Shown: positions 9,412 through 18,907 of the stretch, in pieces
Layout of the letters: every line of letters begins with the position of its first letter
Numbering within the stretch: position 1 is the stretch's first letter
Source of the DNA: Rhizobium mongolense subsp. loessense
GTDB lineage: Bacteria; Pseudomonadota; Alphaproteobacteria; Rhizobiales; Rhizobiaceae
Reading direction: 5' to 3'
Length of the DNA: 64,000 nt
Assembly (NCBI RefSeq): GCF_900099775.1
Contig: NZ_FMTM01000001.1
Span: 186,001-250,000, forward strand
Position numbers and translations under genes: made by a program
The notes under the pieces: model-generated
Databases searched by the model: none
Told to the model about the DNA's origin: nothing
Seen by the model: the letters and a program-made list of their open reading frames with translations, nothing else

Positions 9412-10362
9412 ATGATTGGCGCGAGAAAGACTGTCACGACTCTGTTTGCCGGCGCTGCGTTCTGCATGCTCGCCGCGCTTGTTCAGCCACAAGGCGGTTC
9501 CGCATTTGCAGCCAGCGAAGTCAAGGCCGTCGTCAACGGGGTGGCACTGACCACGGGCGATGTCGCAAGGCGCCAGGCATTTCTACGTCTCCAGCACCAA
9601 AAGGCCGATGCGAAGACGGCGGAAGAATCGCTCGTTGAGGAGACCTTGAAACGTCAGGAAATCTCGCGTGTGCGCATGTCAGTCTCCAAGGATGAAGTCG
9701 ATGCGTCCTTTGGGCGTTTTGCGTCCGGAAACAAGCTCTCGACCGAGCAGCTTACGCAAATTCTCACTCAGGCCGGGGTCGGTGCCGATCATTTCAAGCA
9801 GTATATTGCCGTGCAAATGAGCTGGCCGCGCGTCGTCAATGCGCGCTACGGGTCGAGCGCCCGCATGTCGAGCAGCGACCTTGTCACCCGCATGATGGAA
9901 AACAATAAGCAGAAGCCGGTCACGACCGAATATATGCTTCAGCAGATCATCTTCGTGGTGCCGCAATCGAAAAAAGGCATTACGGGCAAACGCAAGAGCG
10001 AGGCAGAGGCCTCCCGTTCGAAGTATCCGGGCTGCGAACAGGCAAAGGTTTTTGCAGCAACGATGCGTGACGTTTCGGTCCGCGAACTCGGCCGGGTGCT
10101 GGCTCCGGAACTTCCGGCCGAATGGAAGCCGTTGATCGAGCAGGCCAAAGGCAATACCACAGCGACCCGCGTGACTGAAAAGGGCGTGGAATATCTTGCA
10201 ATCTGCAGCCAGCGCGACGTATCCGACGACACGGCTGCTGAGATCGTGTTCCGCCAGGAGGATCTCAACAAGGCCAAGGCTGGCAAGAGCGCGCCGGAAA
10301 ATGAAAACGCTACCAAATATCTGGACGAGCTGCGCAAGAAGGCGCAGATCATCTATCGCTGA
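9412..10362 (+). CDS. SurA-like periplasmic chaperone / peptidylprolyl isomerase
   Basis: A periplasmic chaperone of 316 residues with an N-terminal signal peptide ([17 protein letters not shown]..., cleavage near residue 35). It has a SurA-type N-terminal helical domain beginning [19 protein letters not shown], a divergent single parvulin-like region (about residues 170-285, [11 protein letters not shown] and [13 protein letters not shown]) and a short C-terminal helix. E. coli SurA is about 428 residues with two parvulin domains, so this is a reduced form. Its place between lptD and pdxA matches the classical lptD-surA-pdxA-rsmA order and supports a role in folding LptD and other barrels. 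The start at 9412 has GGAAGG upstream. Confidence 0.85.
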   Translation: MIGARKTVTTLFAGAAFCMLAALVQPQGGSAFAASEVKAVVNGVALTTGDVARRQAFLRLQHQKADAKTAEESLVEETLKRQEISRVRMSVSKDEVDASFGRFASGNKLSTEQLTQILTQAGVGADHFKQYIAVQMSWPRVVNARYGSSARMSSSDLVTRMMENNKQKPVTTEYMLQQIIFVVPQSKKGITGKRKSEAEASRSKYPGCEQAKVFAATMRDVSVRELGRVLAPELPAEWKPLIEQAKGNTTATRVTEKGVEYLAICSQRDVSDDTAAEIVFRQEDLNKAKAGKSAPENENATKYLDELRKKAQIIYR

Positions 10363-10367
10363 CCGCC

Positions 10368-11390
10368 GTGGCTACCCCGTTTTCGCGCCCGCTTGCGCTG
10401 ACGCAAGGCGATCCGGCCGGTATCGGCCCGGACATAACCCTGATGGCCTGGCTGAGGCGGCGTGAGCTCGGCCTGCCGCCCTTCTTTCTGATCGGCGATC
10501 CTGACGTGCTGGCGGTAAGAGCACGGCAGCTCGATCTTTCCGTCGCGATAGCCGAAGCGAACGCCGCAACGGCCGCGGATGTCTTTGTCGATGCTCTCCC
10601 CGTCCTGCCCGTTCCTGCCGGCGTCGAGGTGGCTGCCGGCGAGCCGCATGTCGCGACTGCAACGGGTACGATCGCCGCGATCGAAACGGCCGTATCGCTG
10701 GTCGTCAAGGGCGAGGCAGCCGGTGTCGTCACCAATCCCATCGCTAAAGCCGTTCTTTACGAGGCCGGCTTCCAGTTTCCGGGCCACACCGAGTTCCTTG
10801 CCGATCTCGCGAGCCGCGCGACCGGCAATCCTGTCAGGCCAGTGATGATGCTTTCAGGACCAAGGCTGAGGGCGATACCGGTCACCATTCACATTCCGAT
10901 CAAGGACGTGCCGCAGGCTTTGAGCGGTGAATTGATCGCAGAGACCTGCCGTATCGCGCATTCCGATCTCAGGCACCGCTTCGGCATCGAAAGGCCGCGC
11001 CTTGCTGTCGCCGGTCTTAATCCGCATGCCGGCGAGAGCGGAACGATGGGACGCGAGGACGAAGACATCATTCATCCCGCCATACAGCTTGTGCGCTCCG
11101 AGGGCATCGACGCGATTGGCCCCCTGCCTGCCGATACCATGTTCCATGACGAGGCTCGCGCCCGGTATGATGTCGCGGTCTGCATGTATCACGATCAGGC
11201 CTTGATCCCGGTCAAGGCGCTCGGCTTCGACGATTCCGTCAACGTGACGCTCGGCCTGCCTTTCGTGCGGACCTCGCCGGATCATGGCACAGCCTTTGGC
11301 ATTGCCGGCAAGGGCATCGCGCGCGAAAAGAGCCTGATTGCCGCCCTCAAGCTTGCAGCCCATCTTAGCCGTCCCGCGGAACACCGCTGA
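10368..11390 (+). CDS. pdxA: 4-hydroxythreonine-4-phosphate dehydrogenase
   Basis: PdxA, 340 residues, oxidises 4-phosphohydroxy-L-threonine in the DXP-dependent pyridoxal 5'-phosphate pathway. The N-terminal [15 protein letters not shown] motif and the metal-binding histidines ([32 protein letters not shown]) are present. It starts with GTG five bases after the surA-like stop, and its TGA overlaps the ATG of rsmA, indicating co-transcription and coupling. Confidence 0.95.
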   Translation: MATPFSRPLALTQGDPAGIGPDITLMAWLRRRELGLPPFFLIGDPDVLAVRARQLDLSVAIAEANAATAADVFVDALPVLPVPAGVEVAAGEPHVATATGTIAAIETAVSLVVKGEAAGVVTNPIAKAVLYEAGFQFPGHTEFLADLASRATGNPVRPVMMLSGPRLRAIPVTIHIPIKDVPQALSGELIAETCRIAHSDLRHRFGIERPRLAVAGLNPHAGESGTMGREDEDIIHPAIQLVRSEGIDAIGPLPADTMFHDEARARYDVAVCMYHDQALIPVKALGFDDSVNVTLGLPFVRTSPDHGTAFGIAGKGIAREKSLIAALKLAAHLSRPAEHR

Positions 11391-12217
11391 TGGCCGCGCT
11401 CGATGGTCTGCCGCCGCTTCGCGACGTGATTCAGCGTCACGGCCTCGATGCGCGCAAGGCGCTCGGGCAAAACTTCCTTCTCGACCTCAACCTGACGCAG
11501 AAGGTAGCCCGCACGGCAGGATCGCTGGAAGGCTGCACCGTCTTCGAAGTAGGCCCTGGACCCGGCGGGCTGACGCGCGCCATCCTGGCGCTGGGTGCGA
11601 AGAAGGTGATTGCCGTCGAGCGTGATCCGCGCTGCCTGCCAGCATTGGCGGAAATATCCGCTCATTATCCGGGCAGGCTCGAGGTCATGGGCGGCGATGC
11701 GCTGAAGACCGATTTCGAGGCGCTGGCGCCTGAGGGACCGGTCAAGATCATCGCCAATCTTCCGTACAATGTCGGCACGCAATTGCTGGTGAATTGGCTG
11801 CTGCCAAAAGAGTGGCCGCCGTTTTGGGAATCCTTGACGCTGATGTTCCAAAAAGAAGTCGGCGAGCGCATCGTCGCCGAACAGGATGACGACCACTATG
11901 GCCGCCTCGGCGTACTGTGCGGCTGGCGCACCGATGCCCGCATGGCTTTCGACGTATCGCCGCAGGCCTTTACGCCGCCTCCGAAGGTGACGTCGACGGT
12001 GGTGCATCTGACGCCGAAGGCAAACCCGATCCCCTGCGTCGTCGCCAATCTTGAAAAAGTAACGCATGCGGCCTTCGGTCAGCGGCGCAAGATGCTTCGC
12101 CAGAGCCTCAAGCCGCTCGGCGGCGAGAGTCTGCTCAACAAGGTAGGTATAGACTCGCAGCGCCGCGCTGAAACGCTTTCCGTCGAGGAATTCTGCCTGC
12201 TTGCTAATTCACTTTAA
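11390..12217 (+). CDS. rsmA: 16S rRNA dimethyladenosine transferase RsmA/KsgA
   Basis: KsgA/RsmA, 275 residues, dimethylates the two adjacent adenosines of helix 45 (A1518/A1519) during small-subunit maturation. The SAM-binding site (GQNFLLDLN and [15 protein letters not shown]) and the catalytic motif [11 protein letters not shown] are intact. Its start overlaps the pdxA stop. Its TAA lies inside a TTAA that also supplies the opposing gmk stop, so the two genes overlap tail to tail by four bases. Confidence 0.95.
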   Translation: MAALDGLPPLRDVIQRHGLDARKALGQNFLLDLNLTQKVARTAGSLEGCTVFEVGPGPGGLTRAILALGAKKVIAVERDPRCLPALAEISAHYPGRLEVMGGDALKTDFEALAPEGPVKIIANLPYNVGTQLLVNWLLPKEWPPFWESLTLMFQKEVGERIVAEQDDDHYGRLGVLCGWRTDARMAFDVSPQAFTPPPKVTSTVVHLTPKANPIPCVVANLEKVTHAAFGQRRKMLRQSLKPLGGESLLNKVGIDSQRRAETLSVEEFCLLANSL

Positions 12218-12876
12218 AGAACCGGCTTCTCTTCCAGCAGTTTGGTGACGAAATCGTAGATGCCGTGCCGCCGGTCGCGGCGCAGGCGCTCGGCCTTCAC
12301 GATCGACTGCACAGCGTCGAAGGCAGTATCGAGATCGTCGTTGACGATGACATAGTCATATTCCCGCCAATGGGCGATTTCGGCGCGCGAATTGGCAAGC
12401 CGCTGGGCGATGACCTCTTCGGAATCTTCCGCACGGCGGTGGAGCCGTGACTGCAACTCGGTCATCGTAGGCGGCAATACGAAGATAGATACGACATCTG
12501 CCGACATCTTCTCCTGCAGCTGCTGGGCGCCCTGCCAATCGATGTCGAAAAGCATGTCGCGCCCTTCGGCCATCGCTGCTTCCACCGGTTCGCGCGGCGT
12601 GCCGTAGAAATTGCCGTGCACTTCAGCCCATTCCAACAGCGCATCGGAATCGCGCAGTCGCTCGAATTCGCGGATGCTCTTGAAGTGGTAGTGAATGCCC
12701 TCGACCTCGCTGGGGCGCCGCTGGCGGGTCGTGACGCTGACGGAGAGGCCGATCTGGCTATCCTGTGCAAGCAGCGTCCGCGCAATCGTCGACTTTCCCG
12801 CACCAGAGGGCGACGAGATGACGAGCATCAGACCGCGGCGAGCGATCGGAACGGGCGAAGCTTTCGCCGGTTTCAT
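12214..12876 (-). CDS. gmk: Guanylate kinase
   Basis: Guanylate kinase, 220 residues, phosphorylates GMP to GDP. The P-loop [15 protein letters not shown] (about residues 20-34) and the GMP-binding segment [16 protein letters not shown] are typical. It lies three bases downstream of the yicC-family gene; this pairing is widespread in proteobacteria. Confidence 0.96.
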   Translation of the reverse strand: MKPAKASPVPIARRGLMLVISSPSGAGKSTIARTLLAQDSQIGLSVSVTTRQRRPSEVEGIHYHFKSIREFERLRDSDALLEWAEVHGNFYGTPREPVEAAMAEGRDMLFDIDWQGAQQLQEKMSADVVSIFVLPPTMTELQSRLHRRAEDSEEVIAQRLANSRAEIAHWREYDYVIVNDDLDTAFDAVQSIVKAERLRRDRRHGIYDFVTKLLEEKPVL

Positions 12877-12879
12877 GTC

Positions 12880-13767
12880 CTACTCCAGATTCTGGACCTG
12901 TTCGCGGAACTGGTCGATGACGACTTTCAGTTCGATGCCGGCGGCAGTGACCGCCGAGGCATTCGACTTCGAACAGATGGTATTCGATTCGCGGTTAAAT
13001 TCCTGTGCAAGGAAATCGAGCTTGCGGCCGACCGGGCCGCCGCGGCCCAACAGATCCCGTGCGGCCGAGACATGCGCCTTCAGCCGGTCGATTTCTTCGC
13101 GCAGATCCGCCTTCGTCGCAAGCAGAGCCGCCTCAGCATGCAGTCTGTCGCGGTCGAGCGCGCCGGCTCCGTCCATCAGCAAGGCAACCTGCGCCTTGAT
13201 GCGCGCGGAAATCTCCTGCGGCGTACGCGACGGGTCGCGTTCGATCGTGTGCGTCAAGTCCTCGATCGTCGAGACATGATTGAGCAGCACGCGAGACAAA
13301 GCAGCCCCCTCCTGTTCCCGCATGAGCTTGAGGTCGGCAAGTGCAGCCAGCAGGCCCTTGGTAACGTCCGCATCGCGGGCGGCGATTTCTTCTTCGCTGT
13401 CCTCCGTCTCGCGAAATTCGACGAGCCCACGGATGGAAAGCAGCGTATCCAGGGTCAGAGGCGCCGGATCGATGACGCCTGCAAGCTGGTCACGCATTGC
13501 AAGCACATTGGCCAGAGCGTCCTGATTGAGAACCGTTTCGAAGCGGTTTTCGGCTGCCGAAACCGAGAGGTTGGCCTGCATGTTGCCGCGGCTGAACTGT
13601 TCGCCCGTAATGCGGCGAACGTCTGTTTCCATGCGCTCGAGGCCCGGCGGCAAGCGAAGGCGCAGGTCGAGCCCCTTGCCGTTGACCGACCGCAGTTCCC
13701 AAGCCCAGCGCCAGCGGCCGCTCGTTCCCTCGCGCCGCGCAAAACCGGTCATGGACTGCAAAGCCAT
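12880..13767 (-). CDS. YicC/YloC family endoribonuclease
   Basis: A 295-residue YicC/YloC family protein with the hallmark N terminus MALQSMTGFARREG and C-terminal DUF1732 region ending in FREQVQNLE. Family members in E. coli and Bacillus have been reported to be endoribonucleases; the target here is unknown. A GGAGG lies upstream of the start. It sits between mltG and gmk on the same strand with short gaps, so co-transcription is likely. Confidence 0.9.
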   Translation of the reverse strand: MALQSMTGFARREGTSGRWRWAWELRSVNGKGLDLRLRLPPGLERMETDVRRITGEQFSRGNMQANLSVSAAENRFETVLNQDALANVLAMRDQLAGVIDPAPLTLDTLLSIRGLVEFRETEDSEEEIAARDADVTKGLLAALADLKLMREQEGAALSRVLLNHVSTIEDLTHTIERDPSRTPQEISARIKAQVALLMDGAGALDRDRLHAEAALLATKADLREEIDRLKAHVSAARDLLGRGGPVGRKLDFLAQEFNRESNTICSKSNASAVTAAGIELKVVIDQFREQVQNLE

Positions 13768-13781
13768 CCGAGCCTCCGAAA

Positions 13782-15002
13782 TCAGTTCGTCTTCTTTTTC
13801 TTCTGCTGAGCCGCCGGCTCGGCCTGAGCCTCCGGCTGGCCGTCAACCACGATATTCGGATCTGCGCCCTTGTCAGCTTCGAGCTTGCGCCAGCGCTTGA
13901 CGTTGGCATTGTGCTCTTCGAGCGTCGCCGCAAAAACGTGGCCGCCGGTGCCGTCGGCAACGAAATAGAGGTCCGCCGTCTTCCAGGGATTGGCCGCCGC
14001 TTCCAGCGCATCACGGCCGGGATTTGCGATCGGCGTCGGTGGCAGGCCCTTGATCACGTAAGTGTTGTAAGGCGTTTCCTTCTTCAGGTCCGACAGGTAG
14101 ATCGGCCGGTCGGCAGGTTTGCCGTCACCACCGAAGAGGCCGTAGATGATCGTCGGATCGGACTGAAGCCGCATGCCTTTGGCGAGCCGGTTGAGGAAAA
14201 CGGATGCGACATGCGCGCGCTCGTCGGGAATGCCAGTCTCCTTCTCGACGATCGAAGCAAGCACCACGAACTCTTCCTTGGATTTCAGCGAGACCGAAGG
14301 ATCGCGTTTTTCCCAGATCTGGTCGACGAGCTTTTTCTGCTCTGCGGCCATCTGGTCGATGATCTCGGAGCGTTTCGTGCCGCGGGAGAACTTGTAGGTA
14401 TCGGGGCGCAGGCTGCCTTCGGGCGGTAGCGCCGTCGGCAGCTCGCCTTCGAGGACGGTATCCCCGTTCATGCGGTTGAACATCTGGCGCACCGTCAGGC
14501 CCTCCGGGAAGGAGATCGAATAGAGGATCGATTTCCCGGACTTCAGCAGTTCCATGATGTCGTTCATGGAAGCTTTCGCCTTGATCTCGTATTCGCCGGC
14601 CTTCAGGCTCTCCCCCTCGTTCAGGTATGTCGCCGTGAGATAGCGGAAGATGCGAGCGTCGGAGACGATGTTGTTGCGCTCAAGATTGGTGGCGATTTCC
14701 GTAAGGCCCGCGCCGCTGCGCACGATGAAATTGGTGTTCGTCTCCAGCGGACCAGGCTCCTGGTAGCTGGAGATCGCGTAATAGAAGGCGAAGATGCCGG
14801 CGGCGCAGGCAAGCACGACCATCGTCATCAGGAAGTTTAGGAAGATGACGACCTGGCTGCGCGCCTTCTTCGAGCGCTTCGGCGGCTCCGGAACGCGTTC
14901 CGGGCGCAGCGCTTCATTGGGCGACTTCGGAATGATCGGCCCGTTCTGCGCCGGATGGCCGTTGTGGCCCGCCGCGTCGTTGCTCTGATTCGTATCGCTC
15001 AC
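13782..15002 (-). CDS. mltG: Endolytic murein transglycosylase MltG
   Basis: MltG, 406 residues, is an inner-membrane anchored lytic transglycosylase that cuts nascent glycan strands. A proline-rich cytoplasmic N terminus is followed by one transmembrane helix (about residues 58-80) and the YceG domain. The catalytic glutamate is in LASIVEKETGIPDER, with the SDPTIIYGL and YNTYVIKGLPPTPI motifs downstream. A lysine- and alanine-rich tail ends the protein. I chose the GTG at 15002 (MSDTNQSNDAAG), which has AGAGGA upstream; an upstream in-frame start at 15071 would add 23 unlikely residues. Confidence 0.93.
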   Translation of the reverse strand: MSDTNQSNDAAGHNGHPAQNGPIIPKSPNEALRPERVPEPPKRSKKARSQVVIFLNFLMTMVVLACAAGIFAFYYAISSYQEPGPLETNTNFIVRSGAGLTEIATNLERNNIVSDARIFRYLTATYLNEGESLKAGEYEIKAKASMNDIMELLKSGKSILYSISFPEGLTVRQMFNRMNGDTVLEGELPTALPPEGSLRPDTYKFSRGTKRSEIIDQMAAEQKKLVDQIWEKRDPSVSLKSKEEFVVLASIVEKETGIPDERAHVASVFLNRLAKGMRLQSDPTIIYGLFGGDGKPADRPIYLSDLKKETPYNTYVIKGLPPTPIANPGRDALEAAANPWKTADLYFVADGTGGHVFAATLEEHNANVKRWRKLEADKGADPNIVVDGQPEAQAEPAAQQKKKKTN

Positions 15003-15120
15003 CGGCAATCCTCTAAACTTGGCCCTGTCCGCTGTTTTAAGAAGCAATACGGCAAAAAACAGGTAGGCCACCCTCCCGAAAGGTTACTGGCCCGTCCTCC
15101 CGTCGTGTCAATAACCGCCT

Positions 15121-16383
15121 TCAGGCAGTATAGCGGCGCAGCACCAGCGATGCATTCGTACCGCCGAATCCGAAGGAATTCGAGAGTGCAACATTGATTT
15201 CTCGCTGACGAGCCTTGTGCGGAACAAGATCGATCGCCGTTTCGCGCTCGGGATTATCGAGATTGAGCGTCGGCGGAGCGACGTTGTCGCGGATCGCTAG
15301 CGTCGCGAAGATCGCCTCGATGGCACCGGCTGCGCCCAGCAGATGGCCGGTCGCCGACTTGGTCGAAGACATCGAAATCTTCGATGCCGCATTGCCGACC
15401 AGACGCTCGACGGCGCCAAGCTCGATCGTATCGGCCATCGTCGACGTGCCGTGCGCGTTGATATAGTCGACATCTGCAGCCGTCAGTCCGGCGCGCTTCA
15501 GCGCCATGGCCATGCAGCGCTGCGCGCCGTCACCGTCTTCCGCCGGCGCAGTGATGTGGTAGGCGTCGCCCGAGAGGCCGTAGCCGACGATTTCGGCGTA
15601 GATCTTCGCGCCACGCGCCTTGGCATGTTGCAGCTCCTCGAGAACGATGATACCGGCACCTTCGCCCATGACGAAGCCGTCGCGGTCGCGATCGTAGGGA
15701 CGCGATGCTTTCTCGGGATCGTCGTTGTGCTGCGTGGACAGCGCCTTGCAGGCAGCGAAGCCCGCAAGCGAGATGCGGCTGACCGGCGATTCCGTACCGC
15801 CCGCGACCATGACATCGGCATCGCCGAGCGCGATCATACGGGCAGCATCGCCGATGGCGTGCGCGCCAGTCGAGCAGGCGGTGACGACCGAGTGGTTCGG
15901 CCCCCTAAGCTTGTGGCGGATCGAGACCTGGCCGGATACGAGGTTGATCAGGCGGCCGGGAATGAAGAAGGGCGAGATACGGCGCGGGCCCTTATCGCGG
16001 AGCGTATAGCCCGCCTCGACGATACCCTCGATGCCGCCGATGCCTGAGCCGATCAGCACGCCGGTCGCGATCTGGTCCTCGTCGTTCTCAGGATGCCAGC
16101 CGGCGTCGTCCAGCGCCATGTCGGCAGCGGCCATGCCGTAGATGATGAAGGGATCGACCTTGCGCTGTTCCTTCGGCTCCATCCAGTCATCCTGGTTGAA
16201 GGTGCCCTCTGTGCCATCACCAACCGGAATGCGGCAGGCAATCTTGGCTGGGAGATCCTCCACCTCGAATTCGGAGACAAGGCGGGCGCCGCTGCGGCCG
16301 GCGAGCAACCGCGACCACGTCACTTCAGTTCCGCATCCCAAGGGTGATACCATACCGGTACCAGTGATGACGACCCGTCTCAT
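15121..16383 (-). CDS. fabF: Beta-ketoacyl-ACP synthase II
   Basis: FabF, 420 residues, condenses malonyl-ACP with acyl-ACP in fatty-acid elongation. The Cys-His-His triad is visible: TACSTGAHAIGDA, NAHGTSTMADT and SATGHLLGAAGAIEA. The C-terminal NSFGFGGTNASLV motif is present. GGGAAG precedes the ATG. It follows acpP but a terminator lies between them, so it is probably expressed partly by read-through or from its own promoter. Confidence 0.96.
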   Translation of the reverse strand: MRRVVITGTGMVSPLGCGTEVTWSRLLAGRSGARLVSEFEVEDLPAKIACRIPVGDGTEGTFNQDDWMEPKEQRKVDPFIIYGMAAADMALDDAGWHPENDEDQIATGVLIGSGIGGIEGIVEAGYTLRDKGPRRISPFFIPGRLINLVSGQVSIRHKLRGPNHSVVTACSTGAHAIGDAARMIALGDADVMVAGGTESPVSRISLAGFAACKALSTQHNDDPEKASRPYDRDRDGFVMGEGAGIIVLEELQHAKARGAKIYAEIVGYGLSGDAYHITAPAEDGDGAQRCMAMALKRAGLTAADVDYINAHGTSTMADTIELGAVERLVGNAASKISMSSTKSATGHLLGAAGAIEAIFATLAIRDNVAPPTLNLDNPERETAIDLVPHKARQREINVALSNSFGFGGTNASLVLRRYTA

Positions 16384-16429
16384 GGACAGCTTCCCCGCCT
16401 ATTCTTTCACTAAAGCAATGCACAAACAA

Positions 16430-16456
16430 AAAGGGCGGACTCATGGCCCGCCCTTT
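16430..16456 (-). terminator. Intrinsic terminator after acpP
   Basis: A 9-bp perfect stem (AAAGGGCGG and its complement) with a 9-base loop, followed on the minus strand by a T-rich run. It lies 16 bases beyond the acpP stop and would end the short acpP transcript before fabF. Confidence 0.8.
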
Positions 16457-16471
16457 GAAAATCACACAGGA

Positions 16472-16708
16472 TTAAGCCTGGGCCTTTTCAATGAACTTTA
16501 CTGCATCGCCGACCGTAAGGATCGAGTCTGCTGCGTCGTCCGGAATTTCTACGCCGAATTCTTCTTCGAAGGCCATGACCAGTTCGACCGTGTCGAGCGA
16601 GTCAGCGCCCAGATCGTCGATAAAGCTGGCGCTCTCGACAACCTTCTCGGCATCGACGCCAAGATGATCAATAACAATTTTCTTTACGCGTTCTGCGATA
16701 TCGCTCAT
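16472..16708 (-). CDS. acpP: Acyl carrier protein
   Basis: The primary ACP of fatty-acid synthesis, 78 residues and strongly acidic. The phosphopantetheine-bearing serine is in [11 protein letters not shown] (about residue 36). GAGGAAA lies upstream of the ATG. The neighbours fabF, fabG and fabD are its enzymatic partners. A 286-base upstream gap to fabG probably carries its own promoter, fitting the very high expression of ACP. Confidence 0.97.
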   Translation of the reverse strand: MSDIAERVKKIVIDHLGVDAEKVVESASFIDDLGADSLDTVELVMAFEEEFGVEIPDDAADSILTVGDAVKFIEKAQA

Positions 16709-16994
16709 GTCGGTTTCCTCGACCTTATATCCTGATGAGAATGCCTTCCGGCATCCCTACCCTGGTTCAGCCTTCGGCGCCCTCTCGGCACTTTCAGCAA
16801 ACTCGTTAGCCCGGCTCTCTAAGATGTTCCCCGCTGGCAAAACGCCCGCCGGTCCGCCTTGTTTCCCGGAACGACTGTGACAGTCATGGCCCGCTTAACA
16901 CGGTTTATGTCTGCCGCAAAGCCTGAAAATCAACCCTGTTCCATTGCTCAACACGCTATTCCATCGAAAAACGCAAACAGGGCCAGTTTCTGTT

Positions 16995-17732
16995 TCAGAT
17001 CATGGCCATGCCGCCGTTTACGTGCAGCGTCTGACCCGTCATATAGGCGGCTTCCGAGGAGGCGAGATAGGCAACGGCGGACGCCACTTCGCCACCCGTG
17101 CCCATGCGCTTCATCGGGATGGCCCCCATGATCGCTTCCTTCTGCTTGTCGTTCAGCTTGCCGGTCATGGCGGATTCGATGAAGCCCGGCGCGACGCAAT
17201 TGACAGTCACGTTGCGCGTCGCGATCTCCTGGGCGAGCGACTTGGTGAAACCGATCATGCCGGCCTTGGAGGCGCAGTAGTTCGCCTGACCGGGGTTGCC
17301 GGTGACACCGACCACCGAGGTGATGTTGATAATGCGGCCGTAGCGGCGGCGCATCATCGGATGCGTCAGTTCGCGCGTCAGGCGGAACATCGCGGTCAGG
17401 TTGACCTCTATGACGTTATCCCAGTCCTCGTCGCTCATCCGGACGAAGAGGCCGTCCTTGGTGATGCCTGCGTTGTTCACCAGAATATCGACGCCTTCGA
17501 GCTCGGCTTCGGCCCTGACGCCGAGCGCCTTGACCTCGTCACGGTCGGAGAGGTTCGCCGGGAATATCTTGACGCGGTCGCCAAGCTCGTTTGCCAGCGC
17601 TTCAAGCTTTTCGACGCGCGTGCCGTGAAGGCCGACGACGGCGCCCTGTTTGTGGAGAATGCGGGCGATTTCTTCGCCGATGCCGCCGGATGCACCGGTA
17701 ACGAGCGCCTTGCGGCCGGAAAGATCGAGCAT
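16995..17732 (-). CDS. fabG: 3-oxoacyl-ACP reductase
   Basis: FabG, 245 residues, is an NADPH-dependent SDR that reduces 3-oxoacyl-ACP. The cofactor motif TGASGGIGEEIA (about residues 12-23), NNAG at the centre, and the catalytic Ser...Tyr-x3-Lys (YCASKAG) are present. I chose MLDLSGRKALVTGAS as the start because of family N termini and a GGAA upstream. It lies about 30 bases downstream of fabD. Confidence 0.96.
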   Translation of the reverse strand: MLDLSGRKALVTGASGGIGEEIARILHKQGAVVGLHGTRVEKLEALANELGDRVKIFPANLSDRDEVKALGVRAEAELEGVDILVNNAGITKDGLFVRMSDEDWDNVIEVNLTAMFRLTRELTHPMMRRRYGRIINITSVVGVTGNPGQANYCASKAGMIGFTKSLAQEIATRNVTVNCVAPGFIESAMTGKLNDKQKEAIMGAIPMKRMGTGGEVASAVAYLASSEAAYMTGQTLHVNGGMAMI

Positions 17733-17762
17733 GGATGCGTTCCTTATATCTGGTGAAACCAA

Positions 17763-18707
17763 TCAGGCCATGAGGGCGGCGACGGCCGCGTCGATATCGG
17801 CGGGCGTATTGACGGCAATGCCGTTCACCGTCTTGTCGATGCGGCGCGCAAGACCGGTCAGCACCTTGCCGGAGCCGAGTTCATAAAGCGTCGTGACATT
17901 GTTTGCGGCAAACCATTCTACCGTTTCGCGCCAGCGGACCTGACCGGTGACCTGCTCGACGAGGAGCCTGGCAATCTCATCGGCGTCTGTCACTGGCGCG
18001 GCGCGAACGTTGGCAATCAGTGGCACGACCGGGTTGGACTTCGAAACGCCCGCGAGCGCTTCGCGCATCGCCTCGGCAGCCGGCGCCATCAGTGAGGAGT
18101 GGAAGGGAGCTGAAACCGGCAGAAGGATCGCACGCTTGGCGCCCTTCTCGGTTGCCAGTGCCGCACCCTTTTCGACCGCGGCCTTTTCGCCGGAGATGAC
18201 GATCTGGCCGCCGCCGTTATCGTTGGCGATCTGGCAGGCACCAGCGGCCGAAGCAGCTTCGCAAACGGCCACGACATCGGCATGTTCCAACCCGATGATC
18301 GCCGCCATGGCACCAACGCCGACAGGAACGGCAGCCTGCATGGCGTTGCCGCGAATACGCAGCAGACGCGCGGTTTCGGCGAGTGAGAAGGTGCCCACGG
18401 CACAGAGTGCGGAATATTCGCCGAGCGAATGACCGGCAACACAGGACACCTTCGACTTGAGATCGAGACCCTTCGCCTGAAGGACACGGACGACCGCAAG
18501 CGATACTGCCATGAGCGCCGGCTGGGCATTGGCCGTCAGCGTCAGTGTATCTTCCGGGCCTTCGAACATGATTGTTGAAAGCTTTTCACCGAGCGCATCG
18601 TCAACCTCTTCGAAGACGGAACGGGCCTCGGAAAAATTTTCCGCGAGTTCCTTGCCCATGCCCACGGCCTGGCTTCCCTGGCCGGGAAATGTGAAAGCGA
18701 CGGTCAT
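17763..18707 (-). CDS. fabD: Malonyl-CoA:ACP S-malonyltransferase
   Basis: FabD, 314 residues, loads malonate from CoA onto ACP. The opening FTFPGQGSQAVGMG, the nucleophile motif GHSLGEYSAL and the catalytic histidine in SAPFHSSLM are all present. It is the first gene of the fabD-fabG-(acpP-fabF) run. Its upstream gap contains the inverted repeat GTCAATT-N17-AATTGAC. Confidence 0.96.
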   Translation of the reverse strand: MTVAFTFPGQGSQAVGMGKELAENFSEARSVFEEVDDALGEKLSTIMFEGPEDTLTLTANAQPALMAVSLAVVRVLQAKGLDLKSKVSCVAGHSLGEYSALCAVGTFSLAETARLLRIRGNAMQAAVPVGVGAMAAIIGLEHADVVAVCEAASAAGACQIANDNGGGQIVISGEKAAVEKGAALATEKGAKRAILLPVSAPFHSSLMAPAAEAMREALAGVSKSNPVVPLIANVRAAPVTDADEIARLLVEQVTGQVRWRETVEWFAANNVTTLYELGSGKVLTGLARRIDKTVNGIAVNTPADIDAAVAALMA

Positions 18708-18724
18708 CTAATGTCCCTTATTAT

Positions 18725-18755
18725 GTCAATTTGGACTATTTCGCCTCCAATTGAC
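18725..18755. promoter_or_regulatory. Inverted repeat upstream of fabD / aldo-keto reductase
   Basis: Perfect 7-base arms GTCAATT and AATTGAC are separated by 17 bases, 18 bases upstream of the fabD start in the divergent promoter region. The arms also read as TTGAC promoter-like elements on both strands, so they may be paired -35 boxes or an operator. No regulator can be named. Confidence 0.35.
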
Positions 18756-18907
18756 GTTCTTGCGGGCAGAGTCAATAGCGCCGCCAGGGACTTCAGAGCC
18801 TTTTGCAGGCGCGAAAAGCCGCGATTTTTTTCTTGCGCTTGCGCAATTCACGCCTAAATTTGCGCCGCTCTCCCGGCTACGCCCGCTCATCCGTTTTCAA
18901 GGTTCCA

